Assembly: GCA_035604475.1 (NCBI GenBank)
Contig: DATNIJ010000185.1
Coordinates: 1 to 15,631 of the forward strand
Source of the DNA: DASPPM01 sp035604475
GTDB lineage: Bacteria > Pseudomonadota > Alphaproteobacteria > JACZXZ01
Direction of reading: 5' to 3'
DNA length: 15,631 nt
In this document: positions 1-7,042 of the stretch, one piece after another
Layout: each line of letters starts with the position of its first letter
How positions within the stretch are numbered: position 1 is the stretch's first letter
The notes under the pieces: model-generated
Databases searched by the model: none
What the model saw: the letters and a program-made list of their open reading frames with translations, nothing else
What the model was told of the DNA's origin: nothing
Position numbers and translations under genes: made by a program

Positions 1-956
1 AGGTGGATGGGCAAGGGATAGTGAATCGCGGTCTTGATGCCGAGTTCCCGGAGGTGGCGCTGAAGCTCGTCCCGGCGCTCGACCTGAACGACGAAGGTAT
101 GGAAGGTGTTGAACTCGTCCTGCCGGCAAGGTGGGGCGAAGACGCTTCTGTGCTTGAGCAGCCGCTGGTAGAGGGCCGCGTTCTCCCGCCGCCGCGCGAT
201 GATCTCGGGCAGCTTGTCGAAGCGGTAGTTCAGAATCGCCGCCTGCAGCACATGCATGCGCGCAACGGTGCCCCACTCCTCGACGGTCGCCCGGTCGGCG
301 AGCCCGTGGTTGCGCAGCCGGCGCAGCCGTTCGGCGGCACCCACATCGTCCGTGGTCACGAAGCCCCCATCGCCCGCCGCGTTGAGGTTCTTCAAGGGAT
401 GGGTGGAGAAGCAGCCGAAATGGCCGAACGAACCGCTCTTGCGGCCTTGGAAGCTCGAGCCGATCGCCTGCGCCGCGTCCTCGATCAGCATCAGGCCGTG
501 GTGCTGTGCGAGCTCGACGATCCGATCCATGCGGCAGACGCGCCCGGTCAAATGCACCGGCATGATCGCCTTGGTCCGCGGCGTGATGGCGCGCTCGATC
601 GCGTCAGGATCGATGTTCTGGTCGGGCAGCACGTCGGCGAAGACCGGCCGCGCGCCCGCCTCTACGATCGTCGCGGTCGAGGCCACGAAGGAATTGGGCG
701 GCGTGATGACCTCGTCGCCCGGCCCGATCCCGGCCACCTTCAACGACAGCGCCAGTGCCGCCGTCCCGGAAGCAAGCGCTACCGCCTCCCGGGTCCCGCA
801 ATATTCGGCCACGCGCCCTTCGAGCCGTGCTATCTCCTCCTCCGCGTTGACGAAGGCGCCGCGCCGCATGACGCGCTCGAAGATCGCCATGAGCTCGGGC
901 AGCTGCTCAGCACTCTGGGCAGCGAGATTCACGTAGGGAATATCGTACCGGGCCAC
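1..956 (-). CDS. DegT/DnrJ/EryC1/StrS-family PLP aminotransferase (3' end cut by window edge)
   Basis: Predicted sugar aminotransferase that would transfer an amino group from glutamate or glutamine to a nucleotide-linked ketosugar in the cytoplasm, using pyridoxal phosphate. The minus-strand frame is open from 956 to the window edge, giving 318 complete codons; family members usually have about 360-400, so the C-terminus is missing. Visible family signatures are an N-terminal DIPYVNLAAQ, a cofactor-region ALASGTAALALSL, LIEDAAQAIGS around the PLP-contacting Asp, and FSTHPLKNLNAAGDGG with the predicted Schiff-base lysine at residue 189. GTG at 956 is chosen because GAGAGGGG lies just upstream; an in-frame GTG at 980 is possible. 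It starts 53 bases after the methyltransferase stop on the same strand, suggesting one operon. Family assignment is firm. The exact sugar substrate is not determinable. Confidence 0.93.
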   Translation of the reverse strand, partial: MARYDIPYVNLAAQSAEQLPELMAIFERVMRRGAFVNAEEEIARLEGRVAEYCGTREAVALASGTAALALSLKVAGIGPGDEVITPPNSFVASTATIVEAGARPVFADVLPDQNIDPDAIERAITPRTKAIMPVHLTGRVCRMDRIVELAQHHGLMLIEDAAQAIGSSFQGRKSGSFGHFGCFSTHPLKNLNAAGDGGFVTTDDVGAAERLRRLRNHGLADRATVEEWGTVARMHVLQAAILNYRFDKLPEIIARRRENAALYQRLLKHRSVFAPPCRQDEFNTFHTFVVQVERRDELQRHLRELGIKTAIHYPLPIH

Positions 957-1009
957 CCTACCCCTCTCGAGCGTGAACACCGCCGGCCTCGCCCCTCGTC
1001 AAAAGGCGT

Positions 1010-2254
1010 CTAGGCGGCGATGACCGCCGCCGCCGCCGCCGCCGAGGCGAGCGTATCCCGCGGCGGGAAAAGGCTAATGCAGAGCGGCGGCGCCTGCAAA
1101 TGGGCCGCCATCCGTGCCTGCACCTTGAACTCGTTCTCGGCCCCTACCCCGAGAAGGCAGAGCAGCGGGCCGCCGATCCCGGCGGCGGCTTCGGCGAGCG
1201 AGCAAATCGGCCGATCGGTCCCCGGCAACAAGCGGCCCTGGATGTCGCTGCGATCGTCGATCACGAGATCGAGTGCCTCGCCGATATTGCAGCTGTTGAC
1301 TACCGCCGCGGAGCGCGGAGCGGCGCCGTAAATCGCGACCTTATAGCCCGCAGCACCGGCCGCCTTCAGGACAGTGCCAAGGGTGCGGCGATAGCGTGCG
1401 ACGCCCGCCACGAAGCGGCGGGCGAGGCGGATGGCGGGTGCTGGCCGGGGCAGCGGCGGGGGGGTGCCGTGCAACGCCTCCTTGCGGGCGACAAACGCGA
1501 GGGAGCCGCCGCCAAAGGCGTAGCGGCGCCGCTCGAGCACGCGAAAGCCGTATCGCGCGAGCAAGTAGACGGCCAAGGGCTCGGTGAAATAGCTGACGTG
1601 CTCCTCCCAGAGAATGGCGGGATTGCCGCGCGCGAAGCCGGCCTCGACCTCGGGCAACTCGATGACCAAGAGACCACCCTCGCGCAACAACCGGCGCAAG
1701 GCTGCGAAGAAGCTCGCGAGCTCGCCGATATGCTCGGCGACATGGCGCAGATAGAGGGCGTCGAAAACGCCGTGCTCGGCCACGATGCGCTCGGCGAGCG
1801 CCGGCGAGAGGAAATCGCGATAGACCACATGCCCCGCCTTGGCCGCGAGTGCCGCCGCAGCTCCGTTCGGCTCGACCCCCGCCACGAAGCCGTAGCCGTG
1901 TCGCTTGAGTGCTGCCATGAGCGCGCCGTCGTTGCAGCCGACGTCGAGGGCGCGACCGGGATCGTCGCAAGCGATCGCGGTCGTGATCAGGTCATCGAGA
2001 TGGCGGGGCTTCTGAAAGCCCGTCGTGTAGGTATCCGCCTCCGCATAGATGAGCTCGGGCGGCACGGGGTCGACGATCTGGAAGAGCCCGCAACTCTCGC
2101 AGATCTCGAAGCGGAGCGAGAAGCGCGGATCGGGCTCGCTCGCGTGGCGCCTGAGATGATGGGAGACCGGCATGCGCTCGAGCAGCAGCGCTTCGGAGAG
2201 ATCCTGCCCTTGGCACAAACGGCATGACCGCGGCTCGCCCATCGCGCTAGGCAT
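1010..2254 (-). CDS. class I SAM-dependent C-methyltransferase with zinc-binding N-terminus (sugar C-methyltransferase type)
   Basis: A 414-residue protein with the three-part layout of nucleotide-sugar C-methyltransferases such as TylC3/TcaB9. An N-terminal putative zinc site has C11-x2-C14 and C52-x2-C55. A Rossmann methyltransferase domain carries motif I ALDVGCNDG at residues 102-110, an acidic ribose-binding E128 in GVEPN, and the LRHVAEHI segment near 169-176. The C-terminal C-methyltransferase domain (about 300-400) contains VAIYGAAPRS and LVIDDRSDIQGRLLPG. By family knowledge it would methylate a carbon of a keto-deoxysugar nucleotide, with SAM as donor. Pairing with the downstream aminotransferase fits synthesis of a C-methylated amino-deoxysugar; that pathway is inference. 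ATG at 2254 has no clear Shine-Dalgarno sequence; ATG at 2242 is an alternative and keeps all cysteines. Confidence 0.9.
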   Translation of the reverse strand: MPSAMGEPRSCRLCQGQDLSEALLLERMPVSHHLRRHASEPDPRFSLRFEICESCGLFQIVDPVPPELIYAEADTYTTGFQKPRHLDDLITTAIACDDPGRALDVGCNDGALMAALKRHGYGFVAGVEPNGAAAALAAKAGHVVYRDFLSPALAERIVAEHGVFDALYLRHVAEHIGELASFFAALRRLLREGGLLVIELPEVEAGFARGNPAILWEEHVSYFTEPLAVYLLARYGFRVLERRRYAFGGGSLAFVARKEALHGTPPPLPRPAPAIRLARRFVAGVARYRRTLGTVLKAAGAAGYKVAIYGAAPRSAAVVNSCNIGEALDLVIDDRSDIQGRLLPGTDRPICSLAEAAAGIGGPLLCLLGVGAENEFKVQARMAAHLQAPPLCISLFPPRDTLASAAAAAAVIAA

Positions 2255-2281
2255 TACCCGGATTCCACCGCCGAATCAACG

Positions 2282-2310
2282 GGCATGGGTTACCCTAAGT
2301 AGTCCATGCC
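2282..2310. promoter_or_regulatory. 7-bp dyad in the leader of the methyltransferase operon
   Basis: GGCATGG at 2282-2288 and CCATGCC at 2304-2310 are exact inverse complements separated by 15 bases. The dyad lies 28-56 bases upstream of the methyltransferase start and could be an operator or a leader hairpin. No function can be assigned, and chance occurrence is possible. Confidence 0.3.
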
Positions 2311-2345
2311 AGTGCTGTGGTATCGGTGGCGTCATCAGCCATATG

Positions 2346-2373
2346 CGCATAACACCATGAGCTGTATGATCAA
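2346..2373 (-). promoter_or_regulatory. possible promoter for the methyltransferase-aminotransferase operon
   Basis: Reading the minus strand, TTGATC (plus-strand 2368-2373) is followed after 16 bases by TATGCG (2346-2351), about 90 bases before the methyltransferase start. Agreement with the sigma-70 consensus is only partial, so this is a weak candidate. Confidence 0.22.
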
Positions 2374-2379
2374 GCTCGA

Positions 2380-2510
2380 TTGAGCGGAAAAGGGGAGATT
2401 TCGCCCCCCTTAAGACACGAACGTGTCGAGACCCCTGCGCGTCTTGAGCGTCGAATCACGCGGCGGGCCAAAACGCTCACCTATCGACGCACGAACGAAG
2501 GAGGAGAATC
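2380..2510 (+). repeat. leader repeat copy 1 (upstream region of the beta-helix gene)
   Basis: This roughly 130-bp stretch runs up to the start of the beta-helix gene and is repeated in the same orientation at 3598-3729. Blocks in common include TTGAGCG, GATTTCG, GACACG, TCGAGACCCCTGC, GAGCGTC, AATCACGCGGCG and TCGAC. Copy 1 also holds a potential hairpin, AAGGGG at 2390-2395 with CCCCTT at 2406-2411, and a dyad GACACG-AA-CGTGTC at 2414-2427. It ends in a very strong ribosome-binding sequence, AAGGAGGAG, just upstream of the ATG. It is probably the transcribed leader and/or promoter region of the gene. Confidence 0.7.
2414..2427. promoter_or_regulatory. palindrome GACACG-AA-CGTGTC, possible operator
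   Basis: A 14-base perfect dyad with 6-base arms sits 84-97 bases upstream of the beta-helix gene. In the downstream repeat copy the left arm GACACG is kept but the right arm is lost. This suggests either that only copy 1 is functional or that the symmetry is fortuitous. Confidence 0.3.
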
Positions 2511-3464
2511 ATGAGAATCTCGGTAGTCTTGGCTCTCACCGGCGCCCTGTGCCTGCCGCTCTTGCACGCGGCACCTGCTCAAGCTCAAGCGACACGGACA
2601 TGGGTTTCGGGCGGCGGCGATGATGCCAATCCGTGCAGCCGCACCGCACCCTGCAAGAGCTTTATCGGCGCCATCTCGAAGACGGCCGCGGGCGGCGAGA
2701 TCAACTGCCTCGATGCCGGCGGCTTCGGTGGGCTCACCATCACCAAGTCGATCATCATCTCCTGCGAAGGAGGAACGGCCGGGGTAGCGGTGTCGAAGAC
2801 CAACGGCATTACCGTCGCCGTGGCCGCAACGGACACCGTGATGTTGCGAGGTCTGGACATCGACGGCGGCGGGACCGGGTCGATCGGAATCAGCTTCACT
2901 AAGGCCGGGGCGCTGCATGTCGAGAAATGCATCATCCACGGATTCGCTAGCGGCGCGGCGTTGGGAATTAGCTTCGCGCCCACCGCGTCTGGCGAGCTCT
3001 ATGTTGAGGATAGCTATATCAGCGATAACGGCACGGGCACGACCGGCGGGGGCATTTTCGTCCAGCCTGCCGCAGGCGGTTCGGCGCTTGCCGTGCTCAA
3101 TCGTGTCTCCACCAACAACAATATCGTCGGCGTCAGGGCGGACGGAACGGGCAATGCCGGCGTCAAACTATCCATCCAATCCAGCACGTCGGCGGGCAGC
3201 GCCTTCGGGGGTATTGTCGCCATTGCTCCGGCAGGCGGCGGCACGGTAAGCGTGCTGGTCGATCAAAGCGATATTTCGAACAATGGCGCTAACGGCCTCG
3301 CCGCGGATGGGGCGGCTGCGACACTTCGTTTCGCCAGGTCGATCGTCACCGGAAACGGCACCTCGGTGACTGCGGTGAACGGTGCGACGTTGCTGTCGTA
3401 TGGAGACAACGACATCGATGGCAACGGAACCAATACTTTGCCGGGCACCACTTCGCATCATTGA
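2511..3464 (+). CDS. exported right-handed parallel beta-helix repeat protein
   Basis: A 317-residue protein with a Sec signal peptide (MRISVVLALTGALCLPLLHA, cleavage near A25 or A27). The mature part begins TRTWVSGGGDDANPCSRTAP, a start typical of a family widespread in proteobacteria and annotated as right-handed parallel beta-helix. The body consists of short beta-strand rungs rich in G, S, T, N and V, with recurrent D-x-S/N-x-I-S-N-N-G-like turns (SYISDNGTG, SDISNNGANG, IVTGNGT). Cysteines at 42, 48, 66 and 85 could form two disulfides in the N-terminal cap. No catalytic motif is recognisable, so a structural, adhesive or carbohydrate-binding role is possible. ATG at 2511 is supported by a strong AAGGAGGAG sequence. 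The nearby T2SS makes it a candidate substrate, but this is inference. Codon use is less GC-biased than in the T2SS genes. Confidence 0.85.
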   Translation: MRISVVLALTGALCLPLLHAAPAQAQATRTWVSGGGDDANPCSRTAPCKSFIGAISKTAAGGEINCLDAGGFGGLTITKSIIISCEGGTAGVAVSKTNGITVAVAATDTVMLRGLDIDGGGTGSIGISFTKAGALHVEKCIIHGFASGAALGISFAPTASGELYVEDSYISDNGTGTTGGGIFVQPAAGGSALAVLNRVSTNNNIVGVRADGTGNAGVKLSIQSSTSAGSAFGGIVAIAPAGGGTVSVLVDQSDISNNGANGLAADGAAATLRFARSIVTGNGTSVTAVNGATLLSYGDNDIDGNGTNTLPGTTSHH

Positions 3465-3489
3465 TCATCAAGCATGCCGTGCGGGTCTC

Positions 3490-3504
3490 GGCAGGAAGAC
3501 TGCC
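3490..3504 (+). other. small hairpin 3' of the beta-helix gene
   Basis: GGCAG-GAAGA-CTGCC forms a 5-bp perfect stem 26 bases after the stop codon. No T-tract follows, so it is at best a weak or factor-dependent end of transcription. Between 3465 and the second leader repeat at 3598 I see nothing else that looks functional. Confidence 0.25.
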
Positions 3505-3597
3505 CCAACGGAGTGCCGATGTTGGAGGCCGCGTAACTCGCCCATGCCTGCCTGCCCATGCACGCCGGCCGTTTCTTGCTGGAGTCGATCGCCGCGG

Positions 3598-3729
3598 TTG
3601 AGCGAAATAAGGGGGATTTCGGCCTCCGTGCGACACGGATGGCTCGAGACCCCTGCACGTTCCGAGCGTCAAATCACGCGGCGTTCCAATGCGATCACTT
3701 TCGACTAACGAGCGAGGAAATATTGGAGA
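3598..3729 (+). repeat. leader repeat copy 2 (orphan, downstream of the beta-helix gene)
   Basis: A diverged direct copy of 2380-2510, offset by 1218 bases and collinear over its whole length with a few single-base gaps. It retains TTGAGCG, GGGGGATTTCG, GACACG, CTCGAGACCCCTGC, GAGCGTCAAATCACGCGGCG and a degraded AGCGAGGAAATATTGGAGA where copy 1 has its ribosome-binding site. No beta-helix gene follows; the sequence runs directly into the 3' end of convergent gspO. It is best explained as the remnant upstream region of a lost tandem paralogue, or as a conserved mobile or regulatory unit. Confidence 0.7.
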
Positions 3730-3734
3730 ATGGC

Positions 3735-3764
3735 GGCCTATGTGATCGTGAGATCATATAGGCC
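3735..3764. terminator. 13-bp hairpin across the gspO stop codon, between convergent genes
   Basis: GGCCTATGTGATC (3735-3747) pairs with GATCATATAGGCC (3752-3764) around a GTGA loop, with one G-T wobble. The gspO stop codon at 3738-3740 lies inside the stem. The position between convergent transcription units suits a bidirectional transcription stop or an mRNA 3'-end stabiliser. No U-run follows on either strand, so a classical intrinsic terminator is not shown. Confidence 0.5.
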
Positions 3765-4523
3765 CCACCATGACCGCGCCAGCCAGAAGAGGAAGATCGC
3801 CGCGGCGAGCGGCGCGCCGAATGGCACCTTCTGCATTCGCAAGGGGCCGAGTGCGGGTGTCCTATGCGCGAGCAAGGCACCCGCCAGAGCCATCCCCGCA
3901 GCGAGCATCACCAGGAGCGGAAGCGGCTGCCAGCCGAGCCAGGCGCCTGCCGCCGCCATCAGCTTGGCGTCGCCCGCACCCAAGCCCTCGCGCTTGCGCA
4001 AGGCCCTGTAGCCCCAGCCGAGTGCCGCGAAGACGGCATAGCCGAGCGCGGCGCCAACGATATGCTCGCCCGCAATCGTCGCTCCCGTTCCTCCTGGCTC
4101 GGGGGCGGTGAAGGCGGCGACGGCAAGGCCGCAGGGAATGAGCGGCAGGACGATCGCATCCGGCAACAGGAAGGCGCGCAGGTCGCAGAGTGCGAGTGCC
4201 AGCAACGCCCACCCGAGGCAGCAGGTGATGAGCACGAAGGGCCCGCTCTCGACGGCGACGGCCGCGGCGGCGACGGCGAGTGCCGCCAGCTCGACGAGAG
4301 GGTAATAGACGCCGATAGCACCGCCGCAGTAGCGGCAACGCCCGCGCAAGACAAGCCAGCTCAAGAGAGGTACCAAATCGCGCGGGGCCAGCCTGTGGCC
4401 GCAACTGCGGCAGCGCGAGCGCGCGAGTGCCGTGGGCTCGCCCCCGGGCAGGCGCACGGCAAGGGTCGCGAGCCAGCTGCCGATGAAAGGCGAGGCTATG
4501 AGCAGGAGCGCACCCGGGCTCAT
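3738..4523 (-). CDS. gspO: type II secretion prepilin peptidase / N-methyltransferase (family A24)
   Basis: A 261-residue polytopic inner-membrane aspartic protease that cleaves the leader of the pseudopilins G-K after Gly and methylates the new N-terminal residue. The N-terminal part begins SPFIGSWLATLAVRLP, close to the family's usual GSFLNVVIYRLP, and has the zinc-type pairs C38-x2-C41 and C63-x2-C66. The predicted catalytic aspartates are D114 in CDLRAFLLPD and D185 in the GxGD motif GLGAGDAKL. Several hydrophobic segments surround them. Its start is 80 bases after the gspD stop on the same strand, so the two are probably co-transcribed. ATG at 4523 lacks a clear ribosome-binding site. 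An 8-codon frame from ATG 4546 ends with TGA overlapping this ATG, so coupling is possible but unproven. Confidence 0.95.
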   Translation of the reverse strand: MSPGALLLIASPFIGSWLATLAVRLPGGEPTALARSRCRSCGHRLAPRDLVPLLSWLVLRGRCRYCGGAIGVYYPLVELAALAVAAAAVAVESGPFVLITCCLGWALLALALCDLRAFLLPDAIVLPLIPCGLAVAAFTAPEPGGTGATIAGEHIVGAALGYAVFAALGWGYRALRKREGLGAGDAKLMAAAGAWLGWQPLPLLVMLAAGMALAGALLAHRTPALGPLRMQKVPFGAPLAAAIFLFWLARSWWGLYDLTIT

Positions 4524-4603
4524 GGGATGGCGGGTCTTGCGGCCATTGCCGTCACTTTAACCCGAAGCCGCGGCCGACTTTTAGCCCAAAGAGGGTCGCG
4601 ACC

Positions 4604-7042
4604 TCACTGCCCTTGCGGCGCTTGCGGCGCTTGCGGCGCTTGCGGCGCTTGCGGCGCTTGCGGGGTCGCCCCCAGGATCTTGGCGCGCAATTCCTCCGAT
4701 ACGCTTCGCGCCTCGCCCGAATCGCGGATGACGTGCGGCGTGATGAAGACGATGAGCTCGGTCTTGGCGACCGAATTGTCCGTGACGCCGGCGAGGTTGC
4801 CGACGAGCGGGATGTCGGAGACGAGCGGAATGCCGGATTTCGTGGCCGTGCGGCTGTCGGAGATGAGGCCGCCGAGCACGATGGTCTGGCCGCTCTCGAT
4901 CGACACGGTGCTGTCGATGCGGCGCTCGGAGATGGTGGGCGTGAGCGTGCCGGTCGCAGCATTGGACGACACGCTGCTCACCTCCTGCTCGACGTCGAGC
5001 GAGACCATACCGCCGACGTTGACGCGCGGCGTCACATGCAGGATCACGCCGGTGTTGATGTACTGGATGGAGTTGACGATGGGCGCGTTGGATGCGGCCG
5101 TGCTCACCGCCTGCTGCACCGTGACCGGCACCACGTCGCCGACCTGGAGCCGCGCCTCCTGATTGTCCTGCACCACGAGATGGGGCGAGGAGATGACGTT
5201 GACGTTGGTCTTGCTCGAGAGCGCGTCGAGGATGATGCCCGGTCCCTTTTTACCGAGGATGAAGCTGAAGCCCGGCAGGTCGGAGGCGATGCCCAAGGCG
5301 CTCTGTTCGGTGAGGATGGTCGCGGCCTGCGTGCCGGCCACGTTGAGGTGGCTCAAGTAGAACTGCAGGCCGTAACTCAGCTCGTTGTTGAGCGTGACCT
5401 CGGCGATCGTCGCCTCGATCAGCACCTGCAGCGCGGGCACGTCGATCTGGCGGATGGCCGCCTCGATCATCTTGTAGGTGTCGGGCAAGGCGAGGATGAG
5501 GAGCGCGTTGCCGACCTCGTCCGGGATCACCCGCACGCCCGCGAAGGCAGGTGCTACCGGGGCGCCGGCGCCGGACGATCCTTCGATTGCCGATGCGCTC
5601 GCCGCACGCCGCGCCGCCGTCGGGCCGGCCGGCTGGTTCACGCTGCCGAGGCCGCCGATCCCGCCCAGCCCGGTCGAAGACAGGCCGCCCACGCCGGTGC
5701 TCGCCAAAGCGCTCGTGCCGCTTGGCCCGCCGACGGCGACCGGCGTGCTTCCGGGTGCGACGCGGCCCGATGGCTCCTCCGTGCGCGCGGACGGCAGGCC
5801 GAAGACCTGGTTGAGCATGCGCGCGATGTTGGCGGCCTTGCCGTTCTTGAGATAGTATACGTAGAGGCTGGCGCCCGCGGCGCTGTCGCGGTCGAGGCGC
5901 GCGATCCATTGGTCGATCTCGCGCAGCATCTCGGGGTTCTGGCTCACCACCAGCACGGCATTGAGCCGCACGATCGGCAGCAGCTTGACCACACCCTTGA
6001 GCGGAGGTGATGTCCCGGCCGCCACAACGGTGGCCGGGGGGGTGCCCTCCGGGACTGCCGCGGGCGCCTGTGCTGCGGCCTGCTCGGCGGCGCTCCCGCT
6101 CGCTGCGAGGCCGCCGCCCAGCATGGTCTCGAGCTCGGCGATGATGCTGGCTGGGTCGGCATGCTTGAGCGGGAAGATGCCGACCGACTTGTTGTGCAGC
6201 CAATTCACGTCGAAGCTGCGCACGGTGTCGATGAGATACTGCCTCTCGTTGCGCTCGCCCGCGACGATGAGGAGGTTGCGCGCCGTATCGATGCGCACGA
6301 GGCCGGGCAGGTTCTTGAGCGGCCCCAGAAGGTCGCCGATGTTCTGCGCCGAAATGTAGCGTAGCGGAATGATGCTCAGGCCGTAGCCGGCAGGGAGCGG
6401 CTCCTTGAGGTCGCCGAGCGGGGCGACCACAGCCGGGCCAACTGCCTCGGCCGCGGGCACGATGCGGTAGCCGGTGGGGTCGGCGACGAGGGCGCCGCCG
6501 TTCATGCGCAGGATGGTCTCGAGCATGGCAAGCAGGTTCGCCCGCGAGATCGGATTGACGGTCGCGATGGTGACGTTGCCCTGCACGCGCGGATCGATCA
6601 CGTAATTGAGGTGGAGCGTATCGGTCATGATGAGCCGCACCACGTCGCGCAGCGGCGCATTCTCGAAATTGATGCGCACGTCCTCGCCCGCGGGCGCGAC
6701 CTCGGCCGTCGGCGCCGGCGGCGCCACCGCCGTCCCGGCGCCGAAATAGACCTGCTTCTGCGCATCGCCGCCGGTGTCTCCGCCCGGCTTAATGCGGATC
6801 GGCTCGGGCTTGGCCACGGGTGCGGAGCCCTCAGCCGGCGGCGCCAAGGAACGGTTCATGAGTTGCGAGAGCAGCTCGCCCACGCTCGGCTGCTCGGTCG
6901 ACTGGTTCTGCTTGCAGCCGGCTAGCGCGCATAGCGCGAGCAGCACGACGAGGCCCGCGCGCGAACCCCCGAGGAGCGGCGCCACAGAGCCGCGCTGCGG
7001 CAGGAAAGATCGCCACCTGGCTGAGATCAATGGCCCCCACAT
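4604..7042 (-). CDS. gspD: type II secretion secretin, predicted lipoprotein (liposecretin)
   Basis: Outer-membrane secretin channel of the T2SS, 812 residues from ATG 7042. The N-terminus has a lipoprotein signal ending LALCALAGC with the lipidated Cys at 43, followed by a Q/S/P-rich linker. Domains in approximate order: N0 120-193 (RINFENAPLRDVVRLI), N1 218-284 (IIPLRYISAQNIGDLL), N2 287-382, N3 391-530 with a long Gly/Ser/Ala-rich insertion, and the secretin core 540-770 (VISSPHLVVQDNQEARLQVG, SGQTIVLGGLISD, GIPLVSDIPLVGNL, ELIVFITPHVI). It ends in a PQA-repeat tail and shows no recognisable pilotin-binding S domain. GTG 6985 would give a more typical 23-residue signal. Neither start has a good ribosome-binding site. 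The frame stays open upstream to 7453, but that part is Arg-rich and looks non-coding. Confidence 0.95.
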   Translation of the reverse strand: MWGPLISARWRSFLPQRGSVAPLLGGSRAGLVVLLALCALAGCKQNQSTEQPSVGELLSQLMNRSLAPPAEGSAPVAKPEPIRIKPGGDTGGDAQKQVYFGAGTAVAPPAPTAEVAPAGEDVRINFENAPLRDVVRLIMTDTLHLNYVIDPRVQGNVTIATVNPISRANLLAMLETILRMNGGALVADPTGYRIVPAAEAVGPAVVAPLGDLKEPLPAGYGLSIIPLRYISAQNIGDLLGPLKNLPGLVRIDTARNLLIVAGERNERQYLIDTVRSFDVNWLHNKSVGIFPLKHADPASIIAELETMLGGGLAASGSAAEQAAAQAPAAVPEGTPPATVVAAGTSPPLKGVVKLLPIVRLNAVLVVSQNPEMLREIDQWIARLDRDSAAGASLYVYYLKNGKAANIARMLNQVFGLPSARTEEPSGRVAPGSTPVAVGGPSGTSALASTGVGGLSSTGLGGIGGLGSVNQPAGPTAARRAASASAIEGSSGAGAPVAPAFAGVRVIPDEVGNALLILALPDTYKMIEAAIRQIDVPALQVLIEATIAEVTLNNELSYGLQFYLSHLNVAGTQAATILTEQSALGIASDLPGFSFILGKKGPGIILDALSSKTNVNVISSPHLVVQDNQEARLQVGDVVPVTVQQAVSTAASNAPIVNSIQYINTGVILHVTPRVNVGGMVSLDVEQEVSSVSSNAATGTLTPTISERRIDSTVSIESGQTIVLGGLISDSRTATKSGIPLVSDIPLVGNLAGVTDNSVAKTELIVFITPHVIRDSGEARSVSEELRAKILGATPQAPQAPQAPQAPQAPQGQ
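4612..4663. repeat. 9-bp minisatellite (CTTGCGGCG, about 5.8 copies) in the 3' end of gspD
   Basis: Five exact head-to-tail copies of CTTGCGGCG plus a partial sixth (plus-strand reading). They are in frame with gspD and encode an APQAPQ tract just before the C-terminus. The identity of the units indicates recent slippage, so copy number may vary between strains without shifting the frame. Confidence 0.95.

Noticed and set aside
3..1013. Plus-strand open frame of 336 codons opposite the aminotransferase
   Set aside because: It is antisense to a clear DegT-family gene, Arg/His-rich, with no domain; long antisense frames are expected at this GC content.
1100..2227. Plus-strand open frame of 375 codons opposite the methyltransferase
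   Set aside because: The minus-strand frame has cysteine pairs, SAM motif I and the C-terminal C-methyltransferase domain; the plus-strand translation has no recognisable motif.
3730..4011. Plus-strand frame starting just after the degraded ribosome-binding site of leader repeat copy 2
   Set aside because: GGAGA lies only a couple of bases before the ATG, the product has no signal peptide or beta-helix similarity, and it is antisense to gspO.
4520..4546. Eight-codon minus-strand frame whose TGA overlaps the gspO ATG
   Set aside because: It has no ribosome-binding site of its own and is short enough to occur by chance; mentioned only as a possible coupling device.
4612..4663. Tandem repeats considered as a CRISPR array
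   Set aside because: The 9-bp units are head-to-tail without spacers and lie in frame inside gspD; this is a coding minisatellite.
3864..6010. Plus-strand open frames across gspO and gspD
   Set aside because: They are antisense to well-supported T2SS genes and have low-complexity, Arg-rich translations.
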